A stretch of 64,000 nucleotides of DNA from Leadbetterella sp964489955. GTDB taxonomy: Bacteria; Bacteroidota; Bacteroidia; Cytophagales; Spirosomataceae. Below are positions 54,703-62,726 of this stretch, piece after piece (position 1 is the stretch's first letter; every line of letters starts with the position of its first letter). The translations under genes were made by a program, and so were the position numbers. The notes beneath the pieces were generated by a model, which was not told the DNA's origin, did no database searches, and saw only the letters and a program-made list of their open reading frames with translations. The stretch spans positions 62,001 to 126,000 of the forward strand of contig CAZBAV010000002.1 of assembly GCA_964489955.1 (NCBI GenBank), written 5' to 3'.

Positions 54703-55584
54703 ATGAAAGAACTTTTTGGCTTAGGTACAGCCCTCACTACACCGTTTACAGAAGATAATCAAGTAGATTATGATGGAATGAAGCGTCATTTAGACTATTT
54801 GAAGAAGGAAGGCGTAGATTATTACGTAGTAAACGGTACTACAGGAGAATCTGTTACTACTACTGCCAAGGAGAAGTTTGAGATTTTGGATTTTGTGAAG
54901 AAATATAACAATCACGAAAAGCCGATAGTTTTTGGAATTGGTGGTAATAATACACAGGGGGTATTAGACATGATAGCCGCAACTGATTTTACAGACATTA
55001 CAGCTATTTTGTCGGTTTGTCCATATTATAATAAGCCGTCACAAAGAGGGATTTTGTTACACTTTCAAGCAATAGCCGATGCTAGTCCGGTTCCTGTTAT
55101 TTTGTACAATGTACCGGGGAGGACAGTAGTTTCTATGACCGTAGAAACGATAGCTGAACTGGCTCAACACCCTAATATTATAGGCCTTAAAGATGCTTCT
55201 AGCAGTATAGAGAAAGCCATAGATTTATCAAGAACACTTCCTGATGATTTTCTTCTTCTTTCTGGCGATGATAACCTGTTTACAGCTCAGGCTAGTTTGG
55301 GTTATAAAGGAGTGATTTCGGTTATTGGTAATGGTTTCGCAAAAGAGTTTTATGAGTTAGTACATTCTGCTCTGAAAGGCGATTTTGATAATGCGAAACG
55401 TTTACAAGGTAAATTTTTAGATTTTGACCACCTGTTATATGTTGAGTCTAATCCAGTTGGTATAAAATGTGTATTAGATATTAAGGGAATTTATGATGGG
55501 CGGGTGAGACTACCATTAGCAAAGGCTTCTGATGAGCTATATGCTAAAATGGAAGATTCTATGCGTAAAGAAGGTTTTTTATGA
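54703..55584 (+). CDS. dapA: 4-hydroxy-tetrahydrodipicolinate synthase DapA
   Basis: 293 residues, the standard length. The motifs of the family are in order: ALTTPFTEDNQVDYDG, VNGTTGESVTTTAKEK, CPYYNKPSQRG, the catalytic tyrosine in ILYNVPGRT and the Schiff-base lysine in IIGLKDASSS near residue 163. It condenses pyruvate with aspartate semialdehyde in lysine and peptidoglycan precursor synthesis. The PAP2 gene overlaps its stop codon by 4 bases, and a 56-residue membrane protein follows that. Confidence 0.95.
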   Translation: MKELFGLGTALTTPFTEDNQVDYDGMKRHLDYLKKEGVDYYVVNGTTGESVTTTAKEKFEILDFVKKYNNHEKPIVFGIGGNNTQGVLDMIAATDFTDITAILSVCPYYNKPSQRGILLHFQAIADASPVPVILYNVPGRTVVSMTVETIAELAQHPNIIGLKDASSSIEKAIDLSRTLPDDFLLLSGDDNLFTAQASLGYKGVISVIGNGFAKEFYELVHSALKGDFDNAKRLQGKFLDFDHLLYVESNPVGIKCVLDIKGIYDGRVRLPLAKASDELYAKMEDSMRKEGFL

Positions 55585-56210
55585 TAAAATATGTTTCTCT
55601 TTTTTTTGCTATTTTAGTTTACGCTAATTCTTTTTCGCAAGAAAAGAGTTGGGACTTGCGAGTTTTAGAAGATATTAATCTGAGTCGTAACACTAATGCC
55701 GATAAGTTTTTAAATACCCTTGGTCACACTGCTGATGTGGTTGCTATCGGCTTGCCCGTAAGTCTACTAGCAGCAGGTTATATAAAAGACGATGCGGCCT
55801 TAAAAAGAGAAGGGTTTAATGCTGCCGTAACTACATTTAGTACGTACAGTATTGCTTATATTCTTAAAGAAACTGTAAATCGTGATCGCCCGTTTGTAGA
55901 GCATCCGCATATTAAAAATTACAGAGAATTTTCGGGTGGTTCATTTCCATCAGGTAGTACTTCTCTTGCTTTTTCTACAGCCACTAGCTTGTCGCTTTCC
56001 TATCCAAAATGGTATGTGATTTTGCCTTCGGCTGTGTATGCAAGTGCTGTGGGTTACTCTCGGTTACATTTGGGGGCACATTATCCTAGTGATGTTTTGG
56101 CTGGAGCTGCCATTGGTATAGGTACGGGTTTCGCTTCTAGGAAGCTGAACCAGTGGATACGTAATGAATCTAAAAAGAAGAAGCTTAAGAAACAAAATAT
56201 GGAGTTCTAA
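55581..56210 (+). CDS. PAP2-family membrane-associated phosphatase
   Basis: 209 residues with a signal peptide (MIKYVSLFFAILVYANSFSQ). The three PAP2 phosphatase motifs are visible: KETVNRDRPF near residue 98, SFPSGSTSLAFS near 117 and SRLHLGAHYPSDVLAG near 160. These act on lipid or other phosphates at the outer face of the inner membrane or in the periplasm. The C-terminus is highly basic. It overlaps dapA by 4 bases (ATGA) and is likely cotranscribed with it. The substrate is unknown. Confidence 0.9.
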   Translation: MIKYVSLFFAILVYANSFSQEKSWDLRVLEDINLSRNTNADKFLNTLGHTADVVAIGLPVSLLAAGYIKDDAALKREGFNAAVTTFSTYSIAYILKETVNRDRPFVEHPHIKNYREFSGGSFPSGSTSLAFSTATSLSLSYPKWYVILPSAVYASAVGYSRLHLGAHYPSDVLAGAAIGIGTGFASRKLNQWIRNESKKKKLKKQNMEF

Positions 56211-56212
56211 CT

Positions 56213-56383
56213 ATGGAAACATTCAAAGAATCTAAAAAAGATAAGATTATAAAGTATTTCAAGAGGTTGGGGTGGATAGGGTTTTTCTTCTTTTTAGGAA
56301 AAGGAATTATATGGTTAGTAGTCTTCTATTTGGCCGCTAAAGGTATAAATAACTGGGAGGATTTTAAAGGTATTTTTGAGTAG
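56213..56383 (+). CDS. 56-residue single-pass membrane protein
   Basis: ATG at 56213, two bases after the PAP2 stop codon, to TAG at 56381. The protein starts METFKESKKDKIIKYFKRLG, then has one or two short hydrophobic stretches (WIGFFFFLG and IIWLVVFYLAA) and a hydrophilic tail NNWEDFKGIFE. The tight spacing and the positive-inside charge pattern argue that it is real. It is the last gene of the dapA run, before a perfect palindromic terminator. Function unknown. Confidence 0.65.
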   Translation: METFKESKKDKIIKYFKRLGWIGFFFFLGKGIIWLVVFYLAAKGINNWEDFKGIFE

Positions 56384-56421
56384 AAACTGCCGGGAAGGTG
56401 ATTTCTATATTTTATTTTTAA

Positions 56422-56453
56422 GAATAGCCCAGCGTTTAAACGCTGGGCTATTC
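56422..56453. terminator. Bidirectional terminator between the dapA run and the ALDH7 gene
   Basis: A perfect 32-base palindrome with arms GAATAGCCCAGCGTTT and AAACGCTGGGCTATTC, between convergent genes. Confidence 0.88.
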
Positions 56454-56481
56454 CTTTTATAATTAGACCATGTGTGTTTTA

Positions 56482-57999
56482 TCAAAAATCGAATTTAATA
56501 CCTTGTGCCAGCGGTAGCGTTGTTCCAAAGTTTAAGGTATTGGTTTGGCGTCTCATATATGCTTTCCATGCATCTGAACCACTTTCTCTACCTCCGCCTG
56601 TTTCTTTTTCGCCACCAAAAGCTCCTCCGATTTCTGCACCGGAAGTACCTATGTTAACGTTAGCTATACCGCAATCTGAACCCCATGCAGCTAAAAACGT
56701 TTCTGCTTCACGGATGTTTTGGGTGAAAATAGCAGATGATAAGCCCTGCGGTACGCCATTTTGTAATTCTATAGCCTCTTCAAGTGTTTTAAAAGATAAT
56801 ACGTAAAGAATAGGAGCAAAGGTTTCGTGCTTCATAATGTCTATTTGACTACTTACCTCAATGATGGTAGGCTGAACAAAATTTCCGCCCATTTGTGGTA
56901 ATGCTTCTCCGCCCGTATGGATTTTTCCGCCTTGTTCTTTTGCTGCAGCAATAGAGCTTTCAAATAACTTTACGGCATCTTGGTCAATAAGCGGTCCTAC
57001 GTGGTTATTGGTATCTAGTGGATCACCGATTTTTAGTTGCTTGTATGCACTTACCAGTTTGGTTATGAGTTCATCTTTTTTCGATTCGTGTACAAGTAAT
57101 CTACGAGTGGTGGTGCACCTTTGGCCAGCTGTACCTACAGCACCAAAAACTATTCCGGGGATAGCTACAGACAGTTCGGCATTTTCTGTAACAATGATGG
57201 CATTATTGCCGCCAAGCTCCAGTAAGTATTTTCCTAAACGAGCCGATACTTTTTGGGCTACAGCTTTACCCATTCTTGTGCTACCTGTGGCAGAAACTAA
57301 AGCTATTTTTTCGTCGGTAGACATAGCCTCGCCTACTACACGGTCTCCTACTACAAGGCATGAAATACCTTCCGGAAGATTATTATCTTTAAGTACTTTG
57401 CTAATTATGTTTTGGCAAGCAATGGCCGAAAGCGGCGTTTTCTCTGAAGGCTTCCAAATACAGGTATTGCCACATACCCAAGCTAGCATACTGTTCCAGC
57501 TCCAAACAGCTACCGGGAAATTAAATGCAGAAATAATACCTACTACTCCAAGCGGATGCCACTGTTCGTACATTCTGTGTTCGGGCCTTTCGGAGTGCAT
57601 GGTTAAACCGTAGAGCTGACGTGAAAGACCAACTGCAAAATCACAAATATCTATAATTTCTTGTACTTCACCCAGGCCTTCCTGTAAGCTTTTCCCCATT
57701 TCAAAAGATACTAGCTGTCCCAAGGCTTGCTTGTTTTTTCTGAACTCATCGCCCATTTGACGCACTATTTCACCTCTTTTTGGTGCTGGTAGTTGTCGCC
57801 AGGTTTTAAATGCTTCTTGTGCGGTAGCTACAGCTTCGTGGTAATCCTCTATGGTGCACAGTGTAGTAGTAGCTATTACAGTATTATCTGTGGGGCTATA
57901 CGATTCTAGCTTTTGGCCTTTGCCATTTCTGTTTTGTAACCCGGTAGAAAAACCGTAGTTATCTTTTTGTAGATTAAGCTCTTGAAGGAAGTTTTGCAT
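56482..57999 (-). CDS. ALDH7-family aldehyde dehydrogenase (alpha-aminoadipate semialdehyde type)
   Basis: 505 residues. ISAFNFPVAVWSWNSMLAWV, the catalytic glutamate in LLELGGNNAII and the catalytic cysteine in GTAGQRCTTTRRLLVHES define the ALDH7/antiquitin group. Members oxidise alpha-aminoadipate semialdehyde (piperideine-6-carboxylate) in lysine catabolism, and some act on betaine aldehyde or other aldehydes. No other lysine-catabolic gene is next to it, so the pathway is inferred from the family. It is divergent from the satD-like gene and shares an intergenic region holding a triple dyad repeat. Confidence 0.93.
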   Translation of the reverse strand: MQNFLQELNLQKDNYGFSTGLQNRNGKGQKLESYSPTDNTVIATTTLCTIEDYHEAVATAQEAFKTWRQLPAPKRGEIVRQMGDEFRKNKQALGQLVSFEMGKSLQEGLGEVQEIIDICDFAVGLSRQLYGLTMHSERPEHRMYEQWHPLGVVGIISAFNFPVAVWSWNSMLAWVCGNTCIWKPSEKTPLSAIACQNIISKVLKDNNLPEGISCLVVGDRVVGEAMSTDEKIALVSATGSTRMGKAVAQKVSARLGKYLLELGGNNAIIVTENAELSVAIPGIVFGAVGTAGQRCTTTRRLLVHESKKDELITKLVSAYKQLKIGDPLDTNNHVGPLIDQDAVKLFESSIAAAKEQGGKIHTGGEALPQMGGNFVQPTIIEVSSQIDIMKHETFAPILYVLSFKTLEEAIELQNGVPQGLSSAIFTQNIREAETFLAAWGSDCGIANVNIGTSGAEIGGAFGGEKETGGGRESGSDAWKAYMRRQTNTLNFGTTLPLAQGIKFDF

Positions 58000-58024
58000 T
58001 GTCTTGATAAGATATCGTTTGTTA

Positions 58025-58032
58025 CAAAGATA
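58025..58032 (-). promoter_or_regulatory. ALDH7 gene -7 box
   Basis: TATCTTTG on the minus strand matches TAnnTTTG exactly, 26 bases before the start codon. No clear TTTG is seen at the usual distance. Confidence 0.45.
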
Positions 58033-58074
58033 ATCAATTTGGATGTAAACTTCTTCCTCATTTGGTTAATTAAA

Positions 58075-58151
58075 TATCTGCTTTTTTACCGATATTTATG
58101 ATTATCTGCTTTTTTGCCGATATTTATGATTATCTGCTTTTTTGCCGATAA
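58075..58151. repeat. Three tandem 28-bp repeats, each an imperfect dyad: candidate operator
   Basis: Units begin at 58076, 58104 and 58132 (the third is cut after 19 bases). Each reads ATCTGC, six Ts, ACCGATA or GCCGATA, then tttatgatt as spacer. TATCTGC and GCCGATA are inverted half-sites (TATCNG...CNGATA) separated by a T-run. The last dyad ends two bases before the TTTG box of the satD promoter. Arrangement and position suggest a binding site for a regulator, perhaps the SatD-like protein itself. Confidence 0.7.
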
Positions 58152-58152
58152 T

Positions 58153-58183
58153 TTTGTGAAGTCAGTTTGTATAACTATTTTTG
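58153..58183 (+). promoter_or_regulatory. Promoter of the satD-DUF3307 operon
   Basis: TTTG (58153-58156), a 19-base spacer and TATTTTTG (58176-58183) match the Bacteroidota consensus exactly. The ATG lies 18 bases downstream. Confidence 0.78.
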
Positions 58184-58201
58184 CTTTGCTAAAGCAGTAT
58201 A

Positions 58202-58795
58202 ATGAAAAGCGTAATAACAGGTGACCTTATAGGGTCCAGAAAAATAGATACATCGAAATGGATAGATACTCTCAAAGCCGAACTGCAATTGTTTGGTGAC
58301 CATTGGGATATTTATCGGGGCGATAGTTTCCAGCTAATGCTCGAGGCTAAGGATGCTCTTTTGCCAGTGTTACATATAAAAAGTGCCATAAAACAGATAG
58401 TTGGCTTAGATGTGCGTATGGCCATAGGTATCGGTAGTGTAGATTATTTAGCAAATAGAGTTCTAGAGTCAAACGGCTCTGCTTTTGTGCATTCTGGCGA
58501 ATGTTATGAGCAATTAAAAAAGCAAACACTCATGATAAAGTCGGACTTTGCTGCTTTTGATGAAAAAATAAACCTGATGTTTTCTTTAGCTACCCTCAAT
58601 ATGGACTATTGGAAACCAGTGACAGCCCAAACCGTATATTATAAACTAAAATACCCCAGTTTAAACCAGCAGGAGTTAATGCATAAATTAGGAAAGAAAA
58701 GCCAGTCGGCTATAAGTGAAGGACTAAAACGAGGCGGTTTTGATGAACTCAGGCAACTTATGGATTATTTTCACAGTGAAATTAAAAAACTATGA
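58202..58795 (+). CDS. SatD-family protein, probable transcriptional regulator
   Basis: 197 residues. The N-terminal MKSVITGDLIGSRKIDT, YRGDSFQLMLEAKD and VRMAIGIGSVDYL match the SatD family (PF16264), whose N-terminal part resembles nucleotide-cyclase-like folds. The C-terminal 60 residues (LNQQELMHKLGKKSQSAISE, then GLKRGGFDELRQLM) look like a helix-turn-helix. It overlaps the DUF3307 gene by 4 bases; the two families are often neighbours. I infer a DNA-binding regulator that may act on the dyads just upstream; its signal is unknown. Confidence 0.8.
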   Translation: MKSVITGDLIGSRKIDTSKWIDTLKAELQLFGDHWDIYRGDSFQLMLEAKDALLPVLHIKSAIKQIVGLDVRMAIGIGSVDYLANRVLESNGSAFVHSGECYEQLKKQTLMIKSDFAAFDEKINLMFSLATLNMDYWKPVTAQTVYYKLKYPSLNQQELMHKLGKKSQSAISEGLKRGGFDELRQLMDYFHSEIKKL

Positions 58796-59529
58796 TAATA
58801 CTAACTGTAAAATTGGTTTTGGCTCATCTTATAGGTGATTTTCTACTACAGCCAAGCTCCTGGGTTAAGGATAAGGTAGAAAATAAGCTCAAGGCTCAGA
58901 GCTTATATTTTCATATGGCGGTACATCTCTTTCTTCTACTGCTAGTTTTTGGATTTGATATGGCTTACTGGCCTGTTTATTTAGTGGTTTTGTTCTCTCA
59001 CTTTGTTTTTGATGCAGCAAAAATATACTTTACAGGTAGATATAATGAGCGTTTATTATTTGTAATAGACCAGGCTTTACATTTTTTGGTTATCGCAGGA
59101 GTGGTGTTATATAAGTTTCCTTTATCTACTTCCATTTTTGATAACACGGTTTTCCTTACCATTCTTACATCCGTTTTGGCTTTGACCTATCCCACGGCTA
59201 TTACACTTAAAGTTCTTTTATCTAAATGGACAAAAGAGCTGGAGTTTAAAAAAGACGAACTCTTTGAAAAAAAATATCAGGGGATGAGCGATGCCGGTAA
59301 GTACATTGGTATGCTAGAACGTCTTTTTATTTTCTTTTTCGTACTGATAGGACAGTGGGAAGGTATTGGTTTTTTACTTACAGCAAAGTCTATTTTTAGG
59401 TTTGGAGACCTCACTTCCCAAAAAGATCATAAACTTACCGAGTATATCTTAATAGGTACGCTTTTAAGTTTTGGGATTGCAGTAACTATAGGGATGTTTT
59501 GCAAGGAAATTTTGGCTAAATTGCCATGA
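58792..59529 (+). CDS. DUF3307 membrane protein
   Basis: 245 residues. The N-terminal VLAHLIGDFLLQPSSWVKDK, then FHMAVHLFLLLLV and VVLFSHFVFDAAKIYF match DUF3307 (PF11750), with histidine and aspartate residues at the ends of membrane segments. About seven hydrophobic segments are visible, including a C-terminal pair around LTEYILIGTLLSFGIAVTI. Function is unknown. It is translated from an ATGA overlap with satD, so the regulator and membrane protein are probably made in fixed ratio. Confidence 0.85.
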   Translation: MIILTVKLVLAHLIGDFLLQPSSWVKDKVENKLKAQSLYFHMAVHLFLLLLVFGFDMAYWPVYLVVLFSHFVFDAAKIYFTGRYNERLLFVIDQALHFLVIAGVVLYKFPLSTSIFDNTVFLTILTSVLALTYPTAITLKVLLSKWTKELEFKKDELFEKKYQGMSDAGKYIGMLERLFIFFFVLIGQWEGIGFLLTAKSIFRFGDLTSQKDHKLTEYILIGTLLSFGIAVTIGMFCKEILAKLP

Positions 59530-59545
59530 ATACTATTGCCTAGCC

Positions 59546-60646
59546 ATGAAAAACTACATCTTTTTTTTCTTCGTATTTCTTTGTGTAAAATCCCATGCCC
59601 AAAGTGTTGAGGCATTAATAGATAAGTACCAAGCCGTAGGGTTATCTGTAGCAGTGGTAAAGGAAGGAAGTTTGGTATATGAAAAAGCGTGGGGAAAGAA
59701 GAATTTGGAGACTTCTTTGGACTTAAAAACGGGAGATATTTTTCGGATTGCATCTATCTCGAAATCGTTTACTGCCACGGCTCTTATGCAGTTAGTAGAA
59801 GCGAGAAAAGTAAAATTAGATTCAGATGTAAGCACTTTACTTGGGTTTAATGTCCGTAATCCGAAGTATCCCGATAAAGTTATTACAGTAGAAATGCTGC
59901 TTTCCCATACTTCCTCTCTAAATGATTCACAAGGATATTTTCAGCTGGATGTCATAAACTTTGCGAAAAACAAAGACTCAGATAAATGTTATAATGATTA
60001 TATGCCAGGTTCGGCTTATCAATATTGTAATCTGAACTTTAATCTGGCAGGAACTATCATAGAGCGGATCTCTGGGGAGCGTTTTGATCAATATATTGTA
60101 AATCATATACTTCGTCCGTTAGGCTTGTATGGAGGATACTGCATAGATTCTATAGATGCCAGCAGATTTGCTACTATTTATGAGTATAAGGAAGGTTTTA
60201 AAGAGTCTGATGGAGCTTACAATCCAAGACGAGATGAAATCGGTAAATATGTTATGGGCCAAAGTACGCCTATTTTTTCGCCTACAGGCGGAATGAAAAT
60301 TTCAGCTACTGATCTGGCTAAATATATGAATATGCATATGGGATACGGCAAGTTGGGTAGAATACGTATTATTAAGAAAAGGAGTGCAATACGTATGCAG
60401 ACTGCGGTTTTAAATGCCAAAGGTTATGGTTTGGCTCTAACAAATAGTAAAGATTTTATACCGGGAGAGGAGCTTGTGGGCCATACGGGTTCCGCCTATG
60501 GTTTGTATAGCATAATGTTTTTCCATCCAAAGAAGCAATATGGCATCGTGGCTATAACCAACGGTTGTAAAGACTGTAGCGGGGCGGGTTATAATAATTT
60601 TTTGCAGGAAGTGGCCCAAGTTTTATTCAATGAAAAAATAAAGTAG
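59546..60646 (+). CDS. Serine hydrolase, beta-lactamase class C-like
   Basis: 366 residues with a signal peptide (MKNYIFFFFVFLCVKSHAQS). The nucleophile motif SxxK is SISKS near residue 70, the YxN motif is YQYCNLN near 158, and the HTG motif appears in LVGHTGSAYGLYS near 312. This is the class C beta-lactamase/DD-peptidase/esterase superfamily, periplasmic or secreted. The substrate could be peptidoglycan peptides, D-amino acid esters or others; antibiotic resistance should not be assumed. It follows DUF3307 by 16 bases and may share its transcript. Confidence 0.88.
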   Translation: MKNYIFFFFVFLCVKSHAQSVEALIDKYQAVGLSVAVVKEGSLVYEKAWGKKNLETSLDLKTGDIFRIASISKSFTATALMQLVEARKVKLDSDVSTLLGFNVRNPKYPDKVITVEMLLSHTSSLNDSQGYFQLDVINFAKNKDSDKCYNDYMPGSAYQYCNLNFNLAGTIIERISGERFDQYIVNHILRPLGLYGGYCIDSIDASRFATIYEYKEGFKESDGAYNPRRDEIGKYVMGQSTPIFSPTGGMKISATDLAKYMNMHMGYGKLGRIRIIKKRSAIRMQTAVLNAKGYGLALTNSKDFIPGEELVGHTGSAYGLYSIMFFHPKKQYGIVAITNGCKDCSGAGYNNFLQEVAQVLFNEKIK

Positions 60647-60720
60647 ATACTTAGTTTACAGCGTTTTATTTGTTCTTGCGGAAATGTTGGTTTATTTTAG
60701 CTACGTAAACCACATCACTT

Positions 60721-61683
60721 ATGCGAATAGCCACTTTTATATTTCTGTTTGGTATCCCATTTTGGTCTAACACGTTTTGGGGTTTTTATTCCCACAGTTT
60801 AATAAACCGTTTGGCGGTTTATAGTCTGCCATCTGAGATGCTGGGTTTCTTTAAAACCAATATTGAATATGTTACAGAAAAAGCCGTAAACCCGGACCGT
60901 AGACGATACGCTGTAGCGGGAGAGGCTCCAAGACATTATATAGATTTAGATAATTTCCCTGATTCTGTTCGGGTGCTTTTACCCAAAATGAATTACGAGG
61001 AAGCTAAAACGCTACTTGGAGAGCAGTTTCTTTTAGATAATGGTATTGTTCCTTGGCAAATACAGCGGATGAAATACCAGCTTACCCAAGCTTTTGCTAC
61101 AAAAAACGGTGCGGATATTTTACGGATAGCCACAGATTTGGGGCATTATATAGCAGACTCCAATGTGCCCTTACATACTACAGCTAACTACAATGGGCAA
61201 CTTACCAACCAACACGGAATACACGCATTTTGGGAGTCCCGCTTACCAGAATTATTTAGTGAAAAATACGATTTACTCATTGGCAAGGCAGAGTATGAGA
61301 AGGATATACAAAAGCGAAGTTGGGATGCCGTGCTAAATGCTCATGCTGCTCTGGATTCAGTACTTCTTTTTGAGAAAACACTTACAGGAGAAATGAGCGA
61401 CGATAAAAAGTTTACGGTAGATGAACGTAACGGAATTACGGGACGGGCGTACTCACGAGAATTTTCCAGGCGTTACCATCACATGCTGGATAACCAAGTA
61501 GAACGACAAATGAAGGCTTCTGTGAAAATGATTGCCGATGTTTGGTTTACAGCTTGGGTAGATGCAGGGCAACCAGATTTGGGAAACATTCCTAAATATT
61601 CTCCGGATCCCGAGGAGGAAAAGGCCTTAATGAAAGATTGGTTACAGAAGATATTGAATGTAAGGCGTGAAGCAGATAACTGA
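60721..61683 (+). CDS. Zinc-dependent phospholipase C-like (PF00882) protein
   Basis: 320 residues with a hydrophobic N-terminus (MRIATFIFLFGIPFWSNTFW) that could be a signal peptide. Candidate zinc ligands of the phospholipase C/S1-P1 nuclease fold are visible: WGFYSHSLINRLAV, ATDLGHYIADSNVPLHTTAN with the HxxxD pattern, and NQHGIHAFWESRLPE. In many Bacteroidota similar proteins are annotated as zinc-dependent phospholipase C. The substrate, phospholipid or nucleic acid, is not certain. It is 74 bases after the serine hydrolase and is followed by the MITE-like element. Confidence 0.78.
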   Translation: MRIATFIFLFGIPFWSNTFWGFYSHSLINRLAVYSLPSEMLGFFKTNIEYVTEKAVNPDRRRYAVAGEAPRHYIDLDNFPDSVRVLLPKMNYEEAKTLLGEQFLLDNGIVPWQIQRMKYQLTQAFATKNGADILRIATDLGHYIADSNVPLHTTANYNGQLTNQHGIHAFWESRLPELFSEKYDLLIGKAEYEKDIQKRSWDAVLNAHAALDSVLLFEKTLTGEMSDDKKFTVDERNGITGRAYSREFSRRYHHMLDNQVERQMKASVKMIADVWFTAWVDAGQPDLGNIPKYSPDPEEEKALMKDWLQKILNVRREADN

Positions 61684-61783
61684 TCCCGGTTATACAGTTT
61701 AATGACGCGAAAAAGGCAGGGACAATCCTACATTTTCTAAGCAAACCCGTTACATTATCTATTTCGGTATTTACTCTGGATTA

Positions 61784-61927
61784 AACCCGAATTATGTATT
61801 AGTAGTATATTTGCTGCCTCTAACACTACTTCATAAAACTTCTTAAAAACTGTAGTATAATACAAGTCCGTAGATGCTATTTCTTAGCATTTCGTTTTGC
61901 TAAAATTTCTAATACATAATTCGGGTT
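61784..61927. mobile_element. MITE-like element with 19-bp perfect terminal inverted repeats
   Basis: AACCCGAATTATGTATTAG (61784-61802) and its exact reverse complement (61909-61927) bound a 144-base AT-rich unit with no coding capacity. It sits between two convergent genes. No clear target-site duplication is visible. A very long terminator loop is the alternative, but a 106-base loop makes that unlikely. Only one copy was noticed in this window. Confidence 0.5.
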
Positions 61928-61958
61928 AAAAGTTGTGCGGAAACCTAACCCTAAACTC

Positions 61959-62726
61959 TTATAAATCTTTCTTTGTGAATTTGTAATAGGCCCTCCATAC
62001 TGGAAGTGCTATCCAGAAAAATAAAAGAGCTACCGAAATGAAAACCCCTTTATCCGAAGTGAAAAAATTCTTAAAAACCGCTCCCGTAATTCCCAGTAAA
62101 GCAGATATGTCTAATTTCATTAGTATGAGTATTCTTGCTAAATCCACGGGGTTTAATGAAGTGAGAACCAATGAGGCCTTGTCAAGTGGATAATCACTGA
62201 ACATCATAAGAAGCGACAACGCTATGCCATCATAAAGCAAACAAAAGTAGAACCATAAGCCCAGTGCAATTCCGATGCCTTTTGCTCGATCTTTAGTGAA
62301 TGTACAAGCAAAGAAAGCCAAACTTACAAAAACCAATGTTAATAATAGGCCGCACAGAATGAGTGTTGCTCCAGCTCCAGTACCGTCATAAATGTAAGTG
62401 GGGATTCCCACACCTATTACAAAAGCTAAACACAATGATAGACTTATACCCCAGTACTGACTGAAAAATATTGTTTTCCTGCTTATGGGTTGTGCAGATA
62501 GCAGCTCAAGGAATTCATAAGAATTGTAGAATTGTATTGTAGTAAAAACCACTCCAACCAACGGCACAACTAATAAAATGATATTTAAGAGGCTTAGTAC
62601 ACCTTTGTTTCCGTCTGCCCCCAAACCGAAAAAAGCCAGACTCGTAAATAAAAGTAATAGTGTATAACTTATAACAAAGCGGTTTCTTAGAATATCATAG
62701 ACCACGTACTTTACAACTTTGTTCAT
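61959..62726 (-). CDS. ABC-2 type permease, NosY-like
   Basis: 255 residues with six hydrophobic segments. YEFLELLSAQPISRKTIFFSQY near residue 70 and SLNPVDLARILILMKLD near 185 resemble NosY, the membrane subunit of the NosDFY copper-sulfur maturation system for nitrous oxide reductase. Its start overlaps the upstream membrane gene by 4 bases (ATGA). No NosF-type ATPase precedes it directly in this window, so a general ABC-2 exporter permease is also possible. Confidence 0.72.
   Translation of the reverse strand: MNKVVKYVVYDILRNRFVISYTLLLLFTSLAFFGLGADGNKGVLSLLNIILLVVPLVGVVFTTIQFYNSYEFLELLSAQPISRKTIFFSQYWGISLSLCLAFVIGVGIPTYIYDGTGAGATLILCGLLLTLVFVSLAFFACTFTKDRAKGIGIALGLWFYFCLLYDGIALSLLMMFSDYPLDKASLVLTSLNPVDLARILILMKLDISALLGITGAVFKNFFTSDKGVFISVALLFFWIALPVWRAYYKFTKKDL

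Noticed and set aside
58076..58150. CRISPR array
   Set aside because: The 28-base units are directly contiguous with no unique spacers, and no cas gene is present.
59546..60646. Antibiotic-resistance beta-lactamase
   Set aside because: The SxxK, YxN and HTG motifs are shared by DD-peptidases and esterases; nothing in the sequence shows beta-lactam hydrolysis.
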